From: Raphanus sativus
Taxonomy: Eukaryota; Streptophyta; Magnoliopsida; Brassicales; Brassicaceae
Assembly: GCF_000801105.2 (NCBI RefSeq)
Contig: NC_079515.1
Coordinates: forward strand, 13,640,001 to 13,704,000
Direction of reading: 5' to 3'
Length of the DNA stretch: 64,000 nt
A program made the position numbers and the translations under genes. Shown here piece by piece: positions 34,322-44,123 of the stretch (positions are counted from its first letter, which is position 1; each line of letters opens with the position of its first letter). The notes beneath the pieces are model-generated. The model searched no databases. It saw only the letters and a list, made by a program, of their open reading frames with translations, and was not told where the DNA came from.

Positions 34322-34655
34322 ACAACATTATAGTACACGCAGACCCAATGAACAGCTACTATGTAGCTCTTGTTGTAGCATCACACGGAGCATTACTGAA
34401 ATGGGGGCATAGGAAGCAGAAGTTAAATACAGCGACTTCTCAGAGCTATGCGAGAACTGTGATGCAGTAAAAGAGGTTCGACCATCTCTTACCAAGGCAG
34501 CAAAGCTAGAAAAGTTTCAAATTCCAGCAAAGATAAAGTTATTGCCAGAGCCGTTGACACCAGAGTTGGGACTAGTCACAGCTGCTCTGAAGATATAGAG
34601 GAAACAAATAAAGGCCAAGTTCAAAGATAAACTCCAGAAGTACATGCCTAAAAAG
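34322..34655 (+). pseudogene. LACS8: LACS8/LACS9-type acyl-CoA synthetase, C-terminal fragment
   Basis: The first frame (from 34322) reads NIIVHADPMNSYYVALVVAS. A shift near 34427 moves to a frame with [34 protein letters not shown] and GLVTAALKI, then an in-frame TAG, then KQIKAKFKDKLQK. This is the conserved end of plant long-chain acyl-CoA synthetases, which activate fatty acids to CoA esters (LACS8 and LACS9 act at the ER and plastid envelope). The AMP-binding N-terminal three quarters are absent. The fragment starts two bases from the CACTA terminus at 34319, so the transposon probably landed in this gene and a deletion removed the rest. The choice of LACS8 over LACS9 rests on presumed synteny. 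Confidence 0.8.
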
Positions 34656-34659
34656 TTTA

Positions 34660-36310
34660 TATATTACTTGTGAGTTGTGACAAACTTCATATACTTTGGT
34701 TTTGACTTTACTTCCACTAATAAAGTTTGATCATGATGGGGGTTGTTTTCTCCCCTTTTAATATAATAGTTTTCATTCCAACTTGATATTACGGAGCAAT
34801 TTAAGAGAGTAAAATCAGGGTGGGTACTGAATCTAAAGTTATGCAAGGAGATGATGTAGTCACCATCAATCGAGTTGTGATAGTATTAATGCATTGACAT
34901 TTGCTATTTTGGTCAGATGATACAGAATATATGAGAGTAATCACCAATCAAATAATTCTACAAAGAATTATACCCAGTGATGCGACTGCGACAAGATTTA
35001 GTGTAGCAGTTAATTTAGATATCAGGACACTCAAAGATCATCGTCTAAGTTCAGACACCTCAAAAGGCCATGCTAGAGTTTTACTACAGAATAAACGGAA
35101 AGGATCAAAACATTATCCTATATATGTACACTGAGACTTCAACTCTCTTTAACTCGGCAACAAAGGAAGCCATTTGAAACAATGATGGTTACAAAAATAA
35201 TTATACCTAATTCTGACCAGAATAACACTAAAAATTTGATAAAAAAAAAACATTAAAAATAAACCATTTTTGAAATTAAGATAAACTGGGTTTAATTCAA
35301 CATTAAATTATGTTTGGTTCACACAAACCTAGATCACCACAAAATAAAAAGTTTACGTACCAACTATTTTAAGTCAGATATATAAATTTGCTATAAGAAA
35401 AAAACTCGAACATAGAAAATACAAAAATCCATCATTTATAACAAATCTATCACCTCGTTCACCAGACATATTCTTAAACCGTCACAAACCATCATGAATG
35501 TTACGTTTCCTTGCAACAATTACGTCTTAAGGTGTTACAAACTCTAGCAACAATCTACATCATCACAATATCATAACAAAACAACTACGAAATTAAGACT
35601 GAAAATAATAGTCACAACATTGTATTAAAAATGTCACTAAATTGTGACAAGACAATTCATCACAAGATTTAGTCACAATAAATCCTTTTTCTTGTCGTGA
35701 ACTAATAGAATTCTAGAAATAAAGAAGACCTCGGAAGAACCGTTACCGTTTACAATATTTTATATGTTGTTTTTTTCTGAAACTGATTGTATCTGTTGTT
35801 GTTTTCTCATTTTCTTATGTAATTTGTATTTCTGTATGTTTACAATAAAAAAAATACTAAAAATTATGATCAATCGATTTGGAATACAAAAGAGTATGAC
35901 ATTATTTGTTAGACAAGTCGACAGAAATAAGAACATATTAGATTTTAACACGTTTATTATATTTTTTTTTATTTTTTTTTTAAGAAATGTAATTTTTATA
36001 TTTGTATGTTTTAATTATATTTGTATTTTTTCTTTGAATAGTATTTCTGTAAAATATTTTGTAAATAATTAGTAGAATATTTTAATAATTGAATTAAAAT
36101 AATTGGATAAAAGCTATATCAATAAAGTTTTAATAGAATAAATTATCAAAACCCATATCAATAAGTGGTATATTCTTTCATCCAAACCAAAACAGTAAAC
36201 CAAACCGATCATGAAATTCGAATCCGGTTTTGACTAACCCAAATCGACACCATCGCCGAATCACTAACTCAATTCAAAAACCCTTTCTCGCTCTCCGCAA
36301 ATCTGTGGAT
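34660..36310. other. Intergenic region upstream of NUP133
   Basis: No supportable gene. An open frame at 34901-35134 has no recognisable domain. A transposon-like end, TTCTTGTCGTG (about 35688-35699), resembles a CACTA/MITE terminus but has no partner I could find. The NUP133 promoter should lie in the last few hundred bases. Confidence 0.4.
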
Positions 36311-36609
36311 ATGTTCTCACCACTGACGAAGAGACCTAAGCCAAGCTCTCGCAATGACAGAACTCCACGCCATCGAGCTGCTCCGTCGGATTCTCCAGCA
36401 ACTCAGAATGGCGAATCAGCTCAGCGAGACAGTTTCATCTCAGATCGCCCCGCCACTGGATCTCCTTCACCTCGTTTGTCTGTTCTCGCTAGGTATTTTG
36501 TGTCTCTCTGTCAGTTTTTGCTTACATTTCCGTCCCGGATCTTGTATTAACATCGCCTGTTCGTCGTCGTTTTTATGCTTATGAGTTTCTCCTAGCAACA
36601 ACGGAGAAA
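36311..36609 (+). pseudogene. NUP133: NUP133 nucleoporin, exon 1 and start of exon 2, truncated by retroelement
   Basis: Exon 1 (36311-36492) starts MFSPLTKRPKPSSRNDRTPR and continues with FISDRPATGSPSPRLSVLA, which I recognise as the N-terminus of plant NUP133. NUP133 is a scaffold nucleoporin of the Nup107-160 (Y) complex at the nuclear pore. A donor AG|GTATTTTG follows. Exon 2 begins after CCTAG at 36596 (in phase, SNNGEK) and is cut at 36610 by repeat sequence. The beta-propeller and helical domains, more than 1100 residues in the family, are not in the window, so this copy encodes at most about 65 native residues. Confidence 0.75.
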
Positions 36610-37223
36610 AAGGTGGTGTTCTTGTTTACCAGCTCGACCAAACCGAGGTTTTACCATCAGATCGTGCTGAATCTACTGACCGTGTCAACCCATCAGCTCA
36701 TTCTGTTCATGAAGATCACCCGGCCAACCAGCCCGACCAGCCCGCGTGCGTCTTTCTCCTTACCGCGATGGACCCGATCATCATAGATGCACCTGGACGC
36801 TTGGATGAATCTTGACCAGTCTATACATCGTCCGCACCCTTGACAAGGAATGTCTCAAATTCGCCACTTTGACTGGTCTTCCATCATTCTCCTCACAATT
36901 GACTCATTTATAATTTTCTAGTCAATTGTTGTCTTTTTATGTATTATTTTCCGCATTTACTTTTATTTCTCTTTGACTACAAACTTTATAAATATGTAAT
37001 CTCTGCAATGAAAATCAGATTGTTTTTCTCTTTTTATGAGTTTTCACTATTTATTCTTTGTTAGAACATTTCTTAGTTTCTTGGTGAGGTTATCTCCAAG
37101 TTTCGATCCTTCTTTTGTTGAACCGGTGCGTCACATCCGGCAACGATCGAAGTCTGATAGTATCATTGGGCCTTCCACAACCCTTTGGGCCTTCTGCAAT
37201 CCTTTGTGTCACCGTTCATCCCA
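36610..37223 (+). repeat. Long direct repeat (LTR-like) copy 1
   Basis: Starts AAGGTGGTGTTCTTG and ends CCGTTCATCCCA. Copy 2 is 38830-39428. Copy 1 has an extra 15-bp partial duplication (CCTTTGGGCCTTCTG) near 37180-37200. Within it the sequence becomes AT-rich, then reaches a GTGCGTCACATCCGGCAA block. The left 200 bp keep an open frame matching the end of the internal ORF. Confidence 0.8.
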
Positions 37224-38895
37224 AAGGTAAATCTGAAACCCATATTGAGGAGTTTAAAGATTTTTCAAATTCTCTACCAATTTTTGATGAGTATGATGAA
37301 GAGCTTATGAAAGGTTTGATCACTTGTGAGGATGAATGTGATCTTCCTTCTCTTGAACCTGATCTTGTGTTTGATATTGATAATGAAGAGACTAATGGAC
37401 TAACCTGTTTTGAACCGGAGCATCCGAGTAGTCTTGTTCTAGTTTCGCAGGTTTTTGAGGAAGAACCCTTGGACTATCCACAACAAGAACCACACCTTGA
37501 CGCTAGGATATCTTTATATGGTTGTCCAGATCCTATCTTTGATGAGGAGGACGAACCTGGTCCAGTATTTGATGAGGAAGCAACAAGCATCATCTCCATC
37601 GCCATGGAGAGCCATCTTTGTTTTGATCCCGGTCCTTTGTCTCCTGCCCCTTTGTCTCCTGATCTTCAAAAGCACTTTGAGAAATCAGATTCAGTTAATT
37701 TTTTGCCTGACATGTTTGTGAAGATCAGTTCTCATGATGTGACTTGTTTTGGTCTTGACAAGATAAAATAATTTTGTGTTTCAAATCTGTTTTTGAAAAC
37801 ATGATTAATTCTTTTAAAATCTTTGAACCTGATGAATTTCTTGATCAATCATGTTTACAAAATGTCAATGGCATCACTGCTGGAATTATTTTGACCTTTG
37901 ATCAGTTCTTGAAGCATAGCAAAGGCTTTGGTCATTTTGAAAAGTCTCCCGAAATTGATTTGAAACAAACTGACTTTTGTGCTAGAAAATCTTTTGATTC
38001 GTTTGTTTTCAAAGAAAATAGTTTTGATCTGAGTTCTTCTAGACATGCACTGATCACTGATGATTTGTTTGCATCTTATTGTGCCTTGGACGGATTCTTT
38101 ATTGAGAAGCTGCTGGAAAATAAATCACTTGGAACTGAAAATAATTTTTGTGATCTTGATTTTGGTGATTCTGTTTTGCAGCCTGATCTTGTGTTCTGAT
38201 TCGGATCATGTTAGGCACGGTTTGGAAATGATCTATGGCGTTTCATGCCTTGAAAGCATTCTGATGTACAAGACCTTCTTTTATAAACATATTGAGCCTT
38301 GGATACGTAATTTTCAATTTAGGCTTAATCTTTTGTGTTCTAAATCTGAGAAATTTGTGCATGTTTTGGAATAGCTCTTTAGGAACCATGTAATCACGTG
38401 CCTTGAAACCCTGGTGGTCATTAATTCTTATTTTGATGTGAAACTTGTGCTACTTGTTCTAAGGAAAGAAACTTTGATTTGTGATTTGAACAAGTACATG
38501 TCTTGCACATATGATCCTGGTATTTTAATGTTTGCTTTGAGTATTCAGGATAAACAGGTTCAGTCTCAAAGAAATGAAAGCAGTGACCGTGCTTATCAGC
38601 CTAGGCTTTGGAGATGGAAGTACTTGAGGAAAATGACTTCAAAACTCCAAGGAAGTTTCTCTCCAAATTTTTCTTTCATTGAATTTTTCATGTTTTTTAA
38701 ATTCTTTTTGTCTGATTCATTTTCTTTTGATTCAGATAAAATGGATATGAAGAGAAATCCTTTTCAAGAGGGAGAGTATTATAGAATCAAAATCGGGCAC
38801 CGTCCTTTTTTGGTTCATGGACACGGCCCAAGGTGGCGTTCTTGTTTACCAGCTCGACCAAACCGAGGTTTTACCATCAGATCGTGCTGAATCTA
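37224..38895 (+). pseudogene. Internal ORFs of a non-autonomous Brassicaceae retroelement
   Basis: An acidic frame (to 37771) has repeated PIFDEEDEPGPVFDEE-like segments and FDPGPLSPAPLSP. After a frameshift the next frame (37774-38199) continues with CFKSVFENMINSF and FVFKENSFDL. Further broken frames run to the second direct repeat, including KIGHRPFLVHGHGPRWRSCL at about 38790. These proteins are common in Brassicaceae genomes as 'hypothetical' retroelement products. I see no protease, reverse transcriptase, integrase or zinc knuckle, and I do not know their function. Confidence 0.5.
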
Positions 38896-39428
38896 CTGAC
38901 CGTGTCAACCCATCAGCTCATTCGATTCATGAAGATCACCCGGCCAACCAGCCCGGCCAGCCCGCGTGCGTCCTTCTCCTTACCGCGATGGACCCGATCA
39001 TGGATGCACCTGGATGCTTGGATGAATCTTGACAAGTCTACATCAGAGTCCGCACCCTTGACCAAGAATGTCTCAAATTTGCCACTTTGACTGGTCTTCC
39101 ATCATTTTCCTCACAATTGACTCATTTATAATTTTCTAGTCAATTGTTGTCTTTTTCTATGTATTATTTTCCGCATTTACTTTATTTTTCTATTTGACTA
39201 CAAACTGTATAAATATATAATCTCTGCAATAAAATAAAAATCAGATTTTTTTTCCTGTTTATGAGTTTTCACTCTTTGTTCTTTGTTAGAACATTTCTTA
39301 GTTCTTAGTGAGGTTTTCTCTAAGTTTTGATCCTTCTTTTGTTGGATCGGTGCGTCACATCCGGCAATGATCGAAGTCTGGTAGTATCATTGGACCTTCC
39401 GCAACTCTTTGTGTCACCGTTCATCCCA
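38830..39428 (+). repeat. Long direct repeat (LTR-like) copy 2
   Basis: Nearly identical to 36610-37223 apart from small indels. The pair brackets 1.6 kb of retroelement coding remnants, so they act like LTRs. Outer flanks (GAGAAA on the left, TCAGTT on the right) show no target duplication, so one or both edges may be mis-set or the insertion was rearranged. Confidence 0.75.
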
Positions 39429-39667
39429 TCAGTTCTCAATCCTTCCGGATCTGAGTTCATATCCCCCTTACTGGACGACTGCCATTCCTTGGGTATATCA
39501 CAAATAGACCAAGAAATTATTGTCTATATCAAATGAGAATTGTGGACTAGAAGTATAATAGAAAGAGTTTATTATGATACACTCAAATCTTCAAAAGAGA
39601 TTTATTTGATTGGAATGCATATCCTGAAGATATTGCTTCAGAGAATACAATTTCGAAAGGGGTTAGG
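39429..39667. other. Short spacer with coding-like sequence
   Basis: Frame + from about 39421 reads PSVLNPSGSEFISPLLDDCH and continues for about 30 residues before a stop. It could be a displaced exon or part of the preceding retroelement. I cannot tell which. Confidence 0.25.
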
Positions 39668-39672
39668 GTTTA

Positions 39673-41029
39673 TGATATACCATGGATTTTACCCGTTTTT
39701 AACCATGGTATACTAATATTTTATTATATATTTAATCTGTTTTCTAGCTTGTTAGGTATGTTTTTAGGTTCAGGAGCATTTCGTGAGAAAGTGATGTTTT
39801 TGGAGCATTTTGGAGTACAAGAGATGATATACCCGAGTTGACCATTCAAGACCAAGTCGGAAGTCAACATTGCGATTATAATCGATCGATACTCATCCAG
39901 AGTTGTCGATCGATGTAGCTGAGAAGATCCGCGTACTAGAAGATTATAATCGATCGTTACACATCAGTGTTGTCGATCGTTATCGAGGACGAAATGGTTT
40001 AGCCGACTACTTCACCAAGACTTCACCAAATTACGAGATTGCCCCTGACGAGTTTTTAACCTAATAAAAATGCTTAAATATTTCTGCTAATTGTTTTTTG
40101 ATGGCAACCTTCGAAAGAAGCAAGCTTTTGACAACTCAAGAGAAAAGCAGAGAGTGTGAGAGAGATACTAGAGTTTTATATTGTTTTGAGAGATTGGAGA
40201 GATTTATCATCTCTTTTTGTATTTCTACTTATTTCTATCTATACAATTCTTTCATCTATCCATTGTCATGAATTGCTTAGCTATGTCTGAGTAGTCTACT
40301 TGTTAGATCTAGGGTTTAAATAGGTTTGTGGGATTAGCCCCAAACTATAATTGCTAAGTTGTGGTACTCATCAAATGGATTGCACCCTATGCTTGTTCTA
40401 GATTAGCTAACTAGAAAATAGATCACTAGGATCTTTGATTATCTTGAATTATCCATTTGAGCTAGCTTGTCTCCCATTGAGAAGAGCGACAGCTCCTTCT
40501 TGAGACCTAGTGTTCATTATCGGCTCGCGCCTAGGCATATCTAGAAGCCGTCGATCGATATCCTGACAGGTGAATCGATCGCCGAGCGAAAGGTGTATCG
40601 ATCGATATCTCAAAAGGATATCGATCGACTCTTTTTCTGTGTCAACATTACGACAGTTGAGGCCAGAGATCTAGATTATTTAACCAGTGATACATCACTT
40701 GAGTTAAGCGGCTGAGATCTATAGTATCATGCAAGCAACTTGTTAAAGCATTTATAGAAATTATAATCTCCATTCCTGAATAAAAGCCCTATGTCTAGCA
40801 CTCTTTATCACATTTAAACAACCCATCATATTGTTAGTTAGAGCAACTACCTTGCTCATTTTAGGAATTGTTACTTTTATTTCCATCATATAAACCAACT
40901 TCACCTAGGATTGATTAGTAGATTTTATTTAATTGGTTCCCTAGCTCCTCGTGATTCGATCCCTAAGTACTACAGCTGTACCTCTTATTTGAGAGAGTAA
41001 GCTCTACTGGGTAATTTGAGCACTATCAA
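39673..41029 (+). repeat. Gypsy-type 5' LTR (1357 bp)
   Basis: Starts TGATATACCATGG, an imperfect palindrome with CCATGGTATAC 25 bp later. It carries eight TCGATCG sites, near 39882, 39905, 39952, 39973, 40553, 40576, 40599 and 40623. Ends GAGCACTATCA directly before the primer-binding region. Confidence 0.93.
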
Positions 41030-41033
41030 ATTT

Positions 41034-41051
41034 GGCGCCGTTGCCGGGGAG
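41034..41051 (+). other. Primer-binding site of the gypsy-type element
   Basis: TGGCGCCGTTGCCGGGGA, five bases after the LTR end. This sequence is characteristic of Athila/Tat-like gypsy elements. Confidence 0.75.
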
Positions 41052-41141
41052 CTTTGATCGCCATTAGATTTAATCTTATTAATCTTAGGTTTTTCTTTTT
41101 ACCCCCTTTCTGATTAAATTTTTTCTTGTCTTTTCAGGTAC

Positions 41142-42651
41142 ATGCCCAGCAGTACCAGAAGCAACAGGGGAAATCAACTATTATTCTCAGAAGATCCTGC
41201 ACACTTGGAACGCTCAATCCGCAAAGACCTACGCTCCGCATCGATCGACAGAACCGCAGTACCGTCGACTGATACTCACGTTCAACCGTCGACCGACACT
41301 CAGACAGCACCGTCGACCGATACCGTTCGCCGATCCACATCGTTCGATACTACTCACCGTACATCGATCGACACTACTCCGCGAAGCATGGTCGCGATTG
41401 TTATCCTCACGCAGGGCGAGAATGGAAACCTGTATGACCAAGATGGTCATCTGCGTAATGCAACAGGTCAGAAGCTAGATGCACAGGGAAACATAATCCC
41501 TGAGCCTGAAGCTGAGGCTACAAGAGAAGCTCAAACACGATCGTTGGCAGACTACAATCGTCCAGACGAGTACTACACCAACAATCAGCTATTCGACTTC
41601 CAGAGATTCAGAAGCCGAACTTCGAGCTCAAGCCTCAGTACTACTCTCTCGTGTCTCAGATACCTTATTCGGGGCTATCACACGAGCATCCTATGGACCA
41701 TCTGGAGAGGTTCGAGGATCTTATCGCTGCTATTCGTATGGATGGAGTCCCTGAGGACTACCTACTCTGCAAGCTCTTCAAATACTCACTGATTGGAGAA
41801 GCTTCGCACTGGCTCAAGCAGCTACCTACAGGATCACTACATCCTGGGCCGACATCAAAAACGCCTTCCTGCGTAATTTCTTTGATGAGGCACGCGCTGA
41901 AGACTTAAGGAGCAAAATCGCCACTTTCGCGCAAAAGCCTAGTGAGACTTTTAAAGACGCGTGGATCAGATTTAAGTTCTTCCAGCGAGACTGTCCACAC
42001 CATGGATTCAATGAAGTGCAGCTGTTAAGCACTTTCTACAGAGGTATCGCCTTGAGGTATCAGATGGCTCTTGATACTGCTAGCGAGGAGAACTTCAACA
42101 CTAGGAATCCAATAGAGGCTGTGAGACTTATTGAGAACCTAGCCAACAGCAGCAGCACCAAGAACACTGACTCTGACAAGAAGAAATCGGTTGCAGCCAT
42201 CGGAGAAGACCAGATGAATGAAGTCAGAGCCAAGATAGATGCTTTACATGCATTTCTGGGGCAGCCAGTCTGCTCAGCTGAAGAAGGAGAGGCTAGAGAA
42301 GATGATACAGAGGAAGATGTGAACTACACTGGAGGTACTGGTTTTCAAAGATATGGAAACCAGAGTGGAAACATAAACTTTTTTGGCAGTGGTCAGAAGA
42401 GTAACTACAACCAGAGTTCACAGTATCAGAAACCCTTCACCAACACAAGGAACTACGGCAACTCAGCTTACCAAAACCCACCACCACCCACCTAGGAGAG
42501 TAAGTTTGATGCCATGATTGATAGAGTTCTAGAAGGTCAGCAGAAGCTTACAGTAGACTTCAATGGGAAGATTGACTCTGTCTTCAACAATCTGACCACA
42601 AGGATAGACACCATTTGCACTCAAGTTAAGAAACTTGAGACACAGATTGTC
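41142..42651 (+). pseudogene. Gypsy-type gag with two frameshifts and two nonsense codons
   Basis: Frame A, from the ATG at 41142 (MPSSTRSNRGNQLLF), has an N-terminal tail rich in SID/STD. Near 41620 the gag core continues in a second frame (YYSLVSQIPYSG, HPMDHLERFEDLIAA, GEASHWLKQLP). Near 41840 it moves to a third (SWADIKNAFLRNFF, RAEDLRSKIATF, FKDAWIRFKFFQRDCPHHG). This last frame runs to 42495, where CAG has probably become TAG, and on to a second TAG at 42651 after IDTICTQVKKLETQIV. The core matches the retrotransposon gag family that forms the capsid. There is no clear CCHC knuckle. As written it cannot give full-length Gag. Confidence 0.8.
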
Positions 42652-42896
42652 TAGACTGAAGACTCTTTCAGGAGGATTGGAACTTCTAAGGAAGTAGGGG
42701 AAGGAAATAGGAAACACCACGTGAATGCCATTATAGATGATGATTTCTGGCAAGTAGTAAAACATGAGAAGCTACAAGAAGGAGACTTTGAAGTGGAAAG
42801 TTCACTAAGTTTCGGTGGATCACAATGGTGTCGATCGACACCAACTAGTCCACATCGATCGACATCAACAATGCCATTTCCGGATAGGACTGCAGA

Positions 42897-44123
42897 TTGC
42901 AACCGGTTAGGATATTGACACATGCTGAATTCACGGCTTCTCATCCATACCCACCCACCCACACCTACGAAGATATCAACCGACGAGACGAGCCACTCAT
43001 CGATCGACACAAAGACGAGAAACGTATCGATCGACCCTTTTCTCCACCTATCGATCGACACGCACCTCTCTCATACCGAGTGCAACTACCATCGATAGAC
43101 AGCAACCGAATCAATGCACTCAGACCCACACCAAAACCACAAGCTAACCCTACAGAGATTACTGGTAACCCTTCAGACACTACACCTACATCAGAGGGAA
43201 CTGAAGGAAGAAGGTTAAGGAGTAGGAAGGAGAAGATTCCTAAGAACCTTAAGAGGGAAGCTAATGAAAAAGAGATTGATGGTTTCACTAAGAGAGTTAT
43301 CAGAATCCCACCAGAAAAACCTTTTGAGGAGGTTTACTTCACAAGCAGATTGTGGATGTTCTTCAGAGAAACAAGGGAGACTGAAAATGACATTAGAAGA
43401 AGGTTTGACAATGTCAGAGAAGATATGAGAAAAATGATTACTTTGCAGAAGAAGAGTGATCCTGGGAAGTTTGCAATACCCTGTGTAGTACAAGGGATTG
43501 AATTTCCTCATGCACTATGTGACACTGGTTCATCAGTCAGCATCTTACCAAAGGTCATGGCAGACCATCTGGGCCTGCAAATAGAGCCTTCACCAGAGAT
43601 CTTTACATTCGTGGATTACACTCAGAAAAACTCTGGAGGCTTCATCAGAGACCTGGAGGTACATATTGGTAATGCTATCGTCCCTGTGGATTTTCATGTC
43701 CTTGACATCAAGCTAAATTGGAACTCTTCCCTCTTACTTGGAAGAACATTTATGGCTACAGTAGGAGCCATATGTGACATGAACACCAACAGGATGTGCT
43801 TAACTCTGATAGATCCGGATGTCCACTACGACCCTGTCAAGCTTGGGAAACCACCAGCCAAGTCAGTGGTAAAAGATGATGATCCTGGTATCATTGCAAT
43901 TTGTCATTGTGAAGTCGAGTACGAGACAGAGTACTCGGGATCGATCGATAGCACCTTAACATCATCGATCGACACTCGCAAGTCAGAGGAGATCGACAAC
44001 AAATATCGATCATCGATCGATAGAGACCCACCAGATGATGAACTCGATCTACCAGATCATTGCTACCCGAATTTCGCCATCCCACCCAGCCGAAAGGAAG
44101 ATGATTACTCAGTAAGGAGTTGA
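42897..44123 (+). CDS. Gypsy-type aspartic protease region (open frame, 408 aa)
   Basis: The open frame starts in Pro/His-rich sequence holding IDRH and PSID repeats, followed by a basic stretch (RRLRSRKEKIPKNLKREANE). A retropepsin-like domain follows: FAIPCVVQGIEF, CDTGSSVSILP (catalytic DTG, about 43521), DFHVLDIKLNWNSSLLLGR and FMATVGAICDM. The first methionine is probably not a natural start; in an intact relative the frame would continue from gag, and here it is offset by one base from the preceding gag-side frame. The tail again carries SID motifs and ends at 44123, where polymerase would be expected but is absent. Confidence 0.75.
   Translation: MQPVRILTHAEFTASHPYPPTHTYEDINRRDEPLIDRHKDEKRIDRPFSPPIDRHAPLSYRVQLPSIDSNRINALRPTPKPQANPTEITGNPSDTTPTSEGTEGRRLRSRKEKIPKNLKREANEKEIDGFTKRVIRIPPEKPFEEVYFTSRLWMFFRETRETENDIRRRFDNVREDMRKMITLQKKSDPGKFAIPCVVQGIEFPHALCDTGSSVSILPKVMADHLGLQIEPSPEIFTFVDYTQKNSGGFIRDLEVHIGNAIVPVDFHVLDIKLNWNSSLLLGRTFMATVGAICDMNTNRMCLTLIDPDVHYDPVKLGKPPAKSVVKDDDPGIIAICHCEVEYETEYSGSIDSTLTSSIDTRKSEEIDNKYRSSIDRDPPDDELDLPDHCYPNFAIPPSRKEDDYSVRS

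Noticed and set aside
35688..35699. CACTA-like terminus TTCTTGTCGTG
   Set aside because: No partner terminus, no subterminal repeats and no target duplication found nearby, so I note it but do not call an element.
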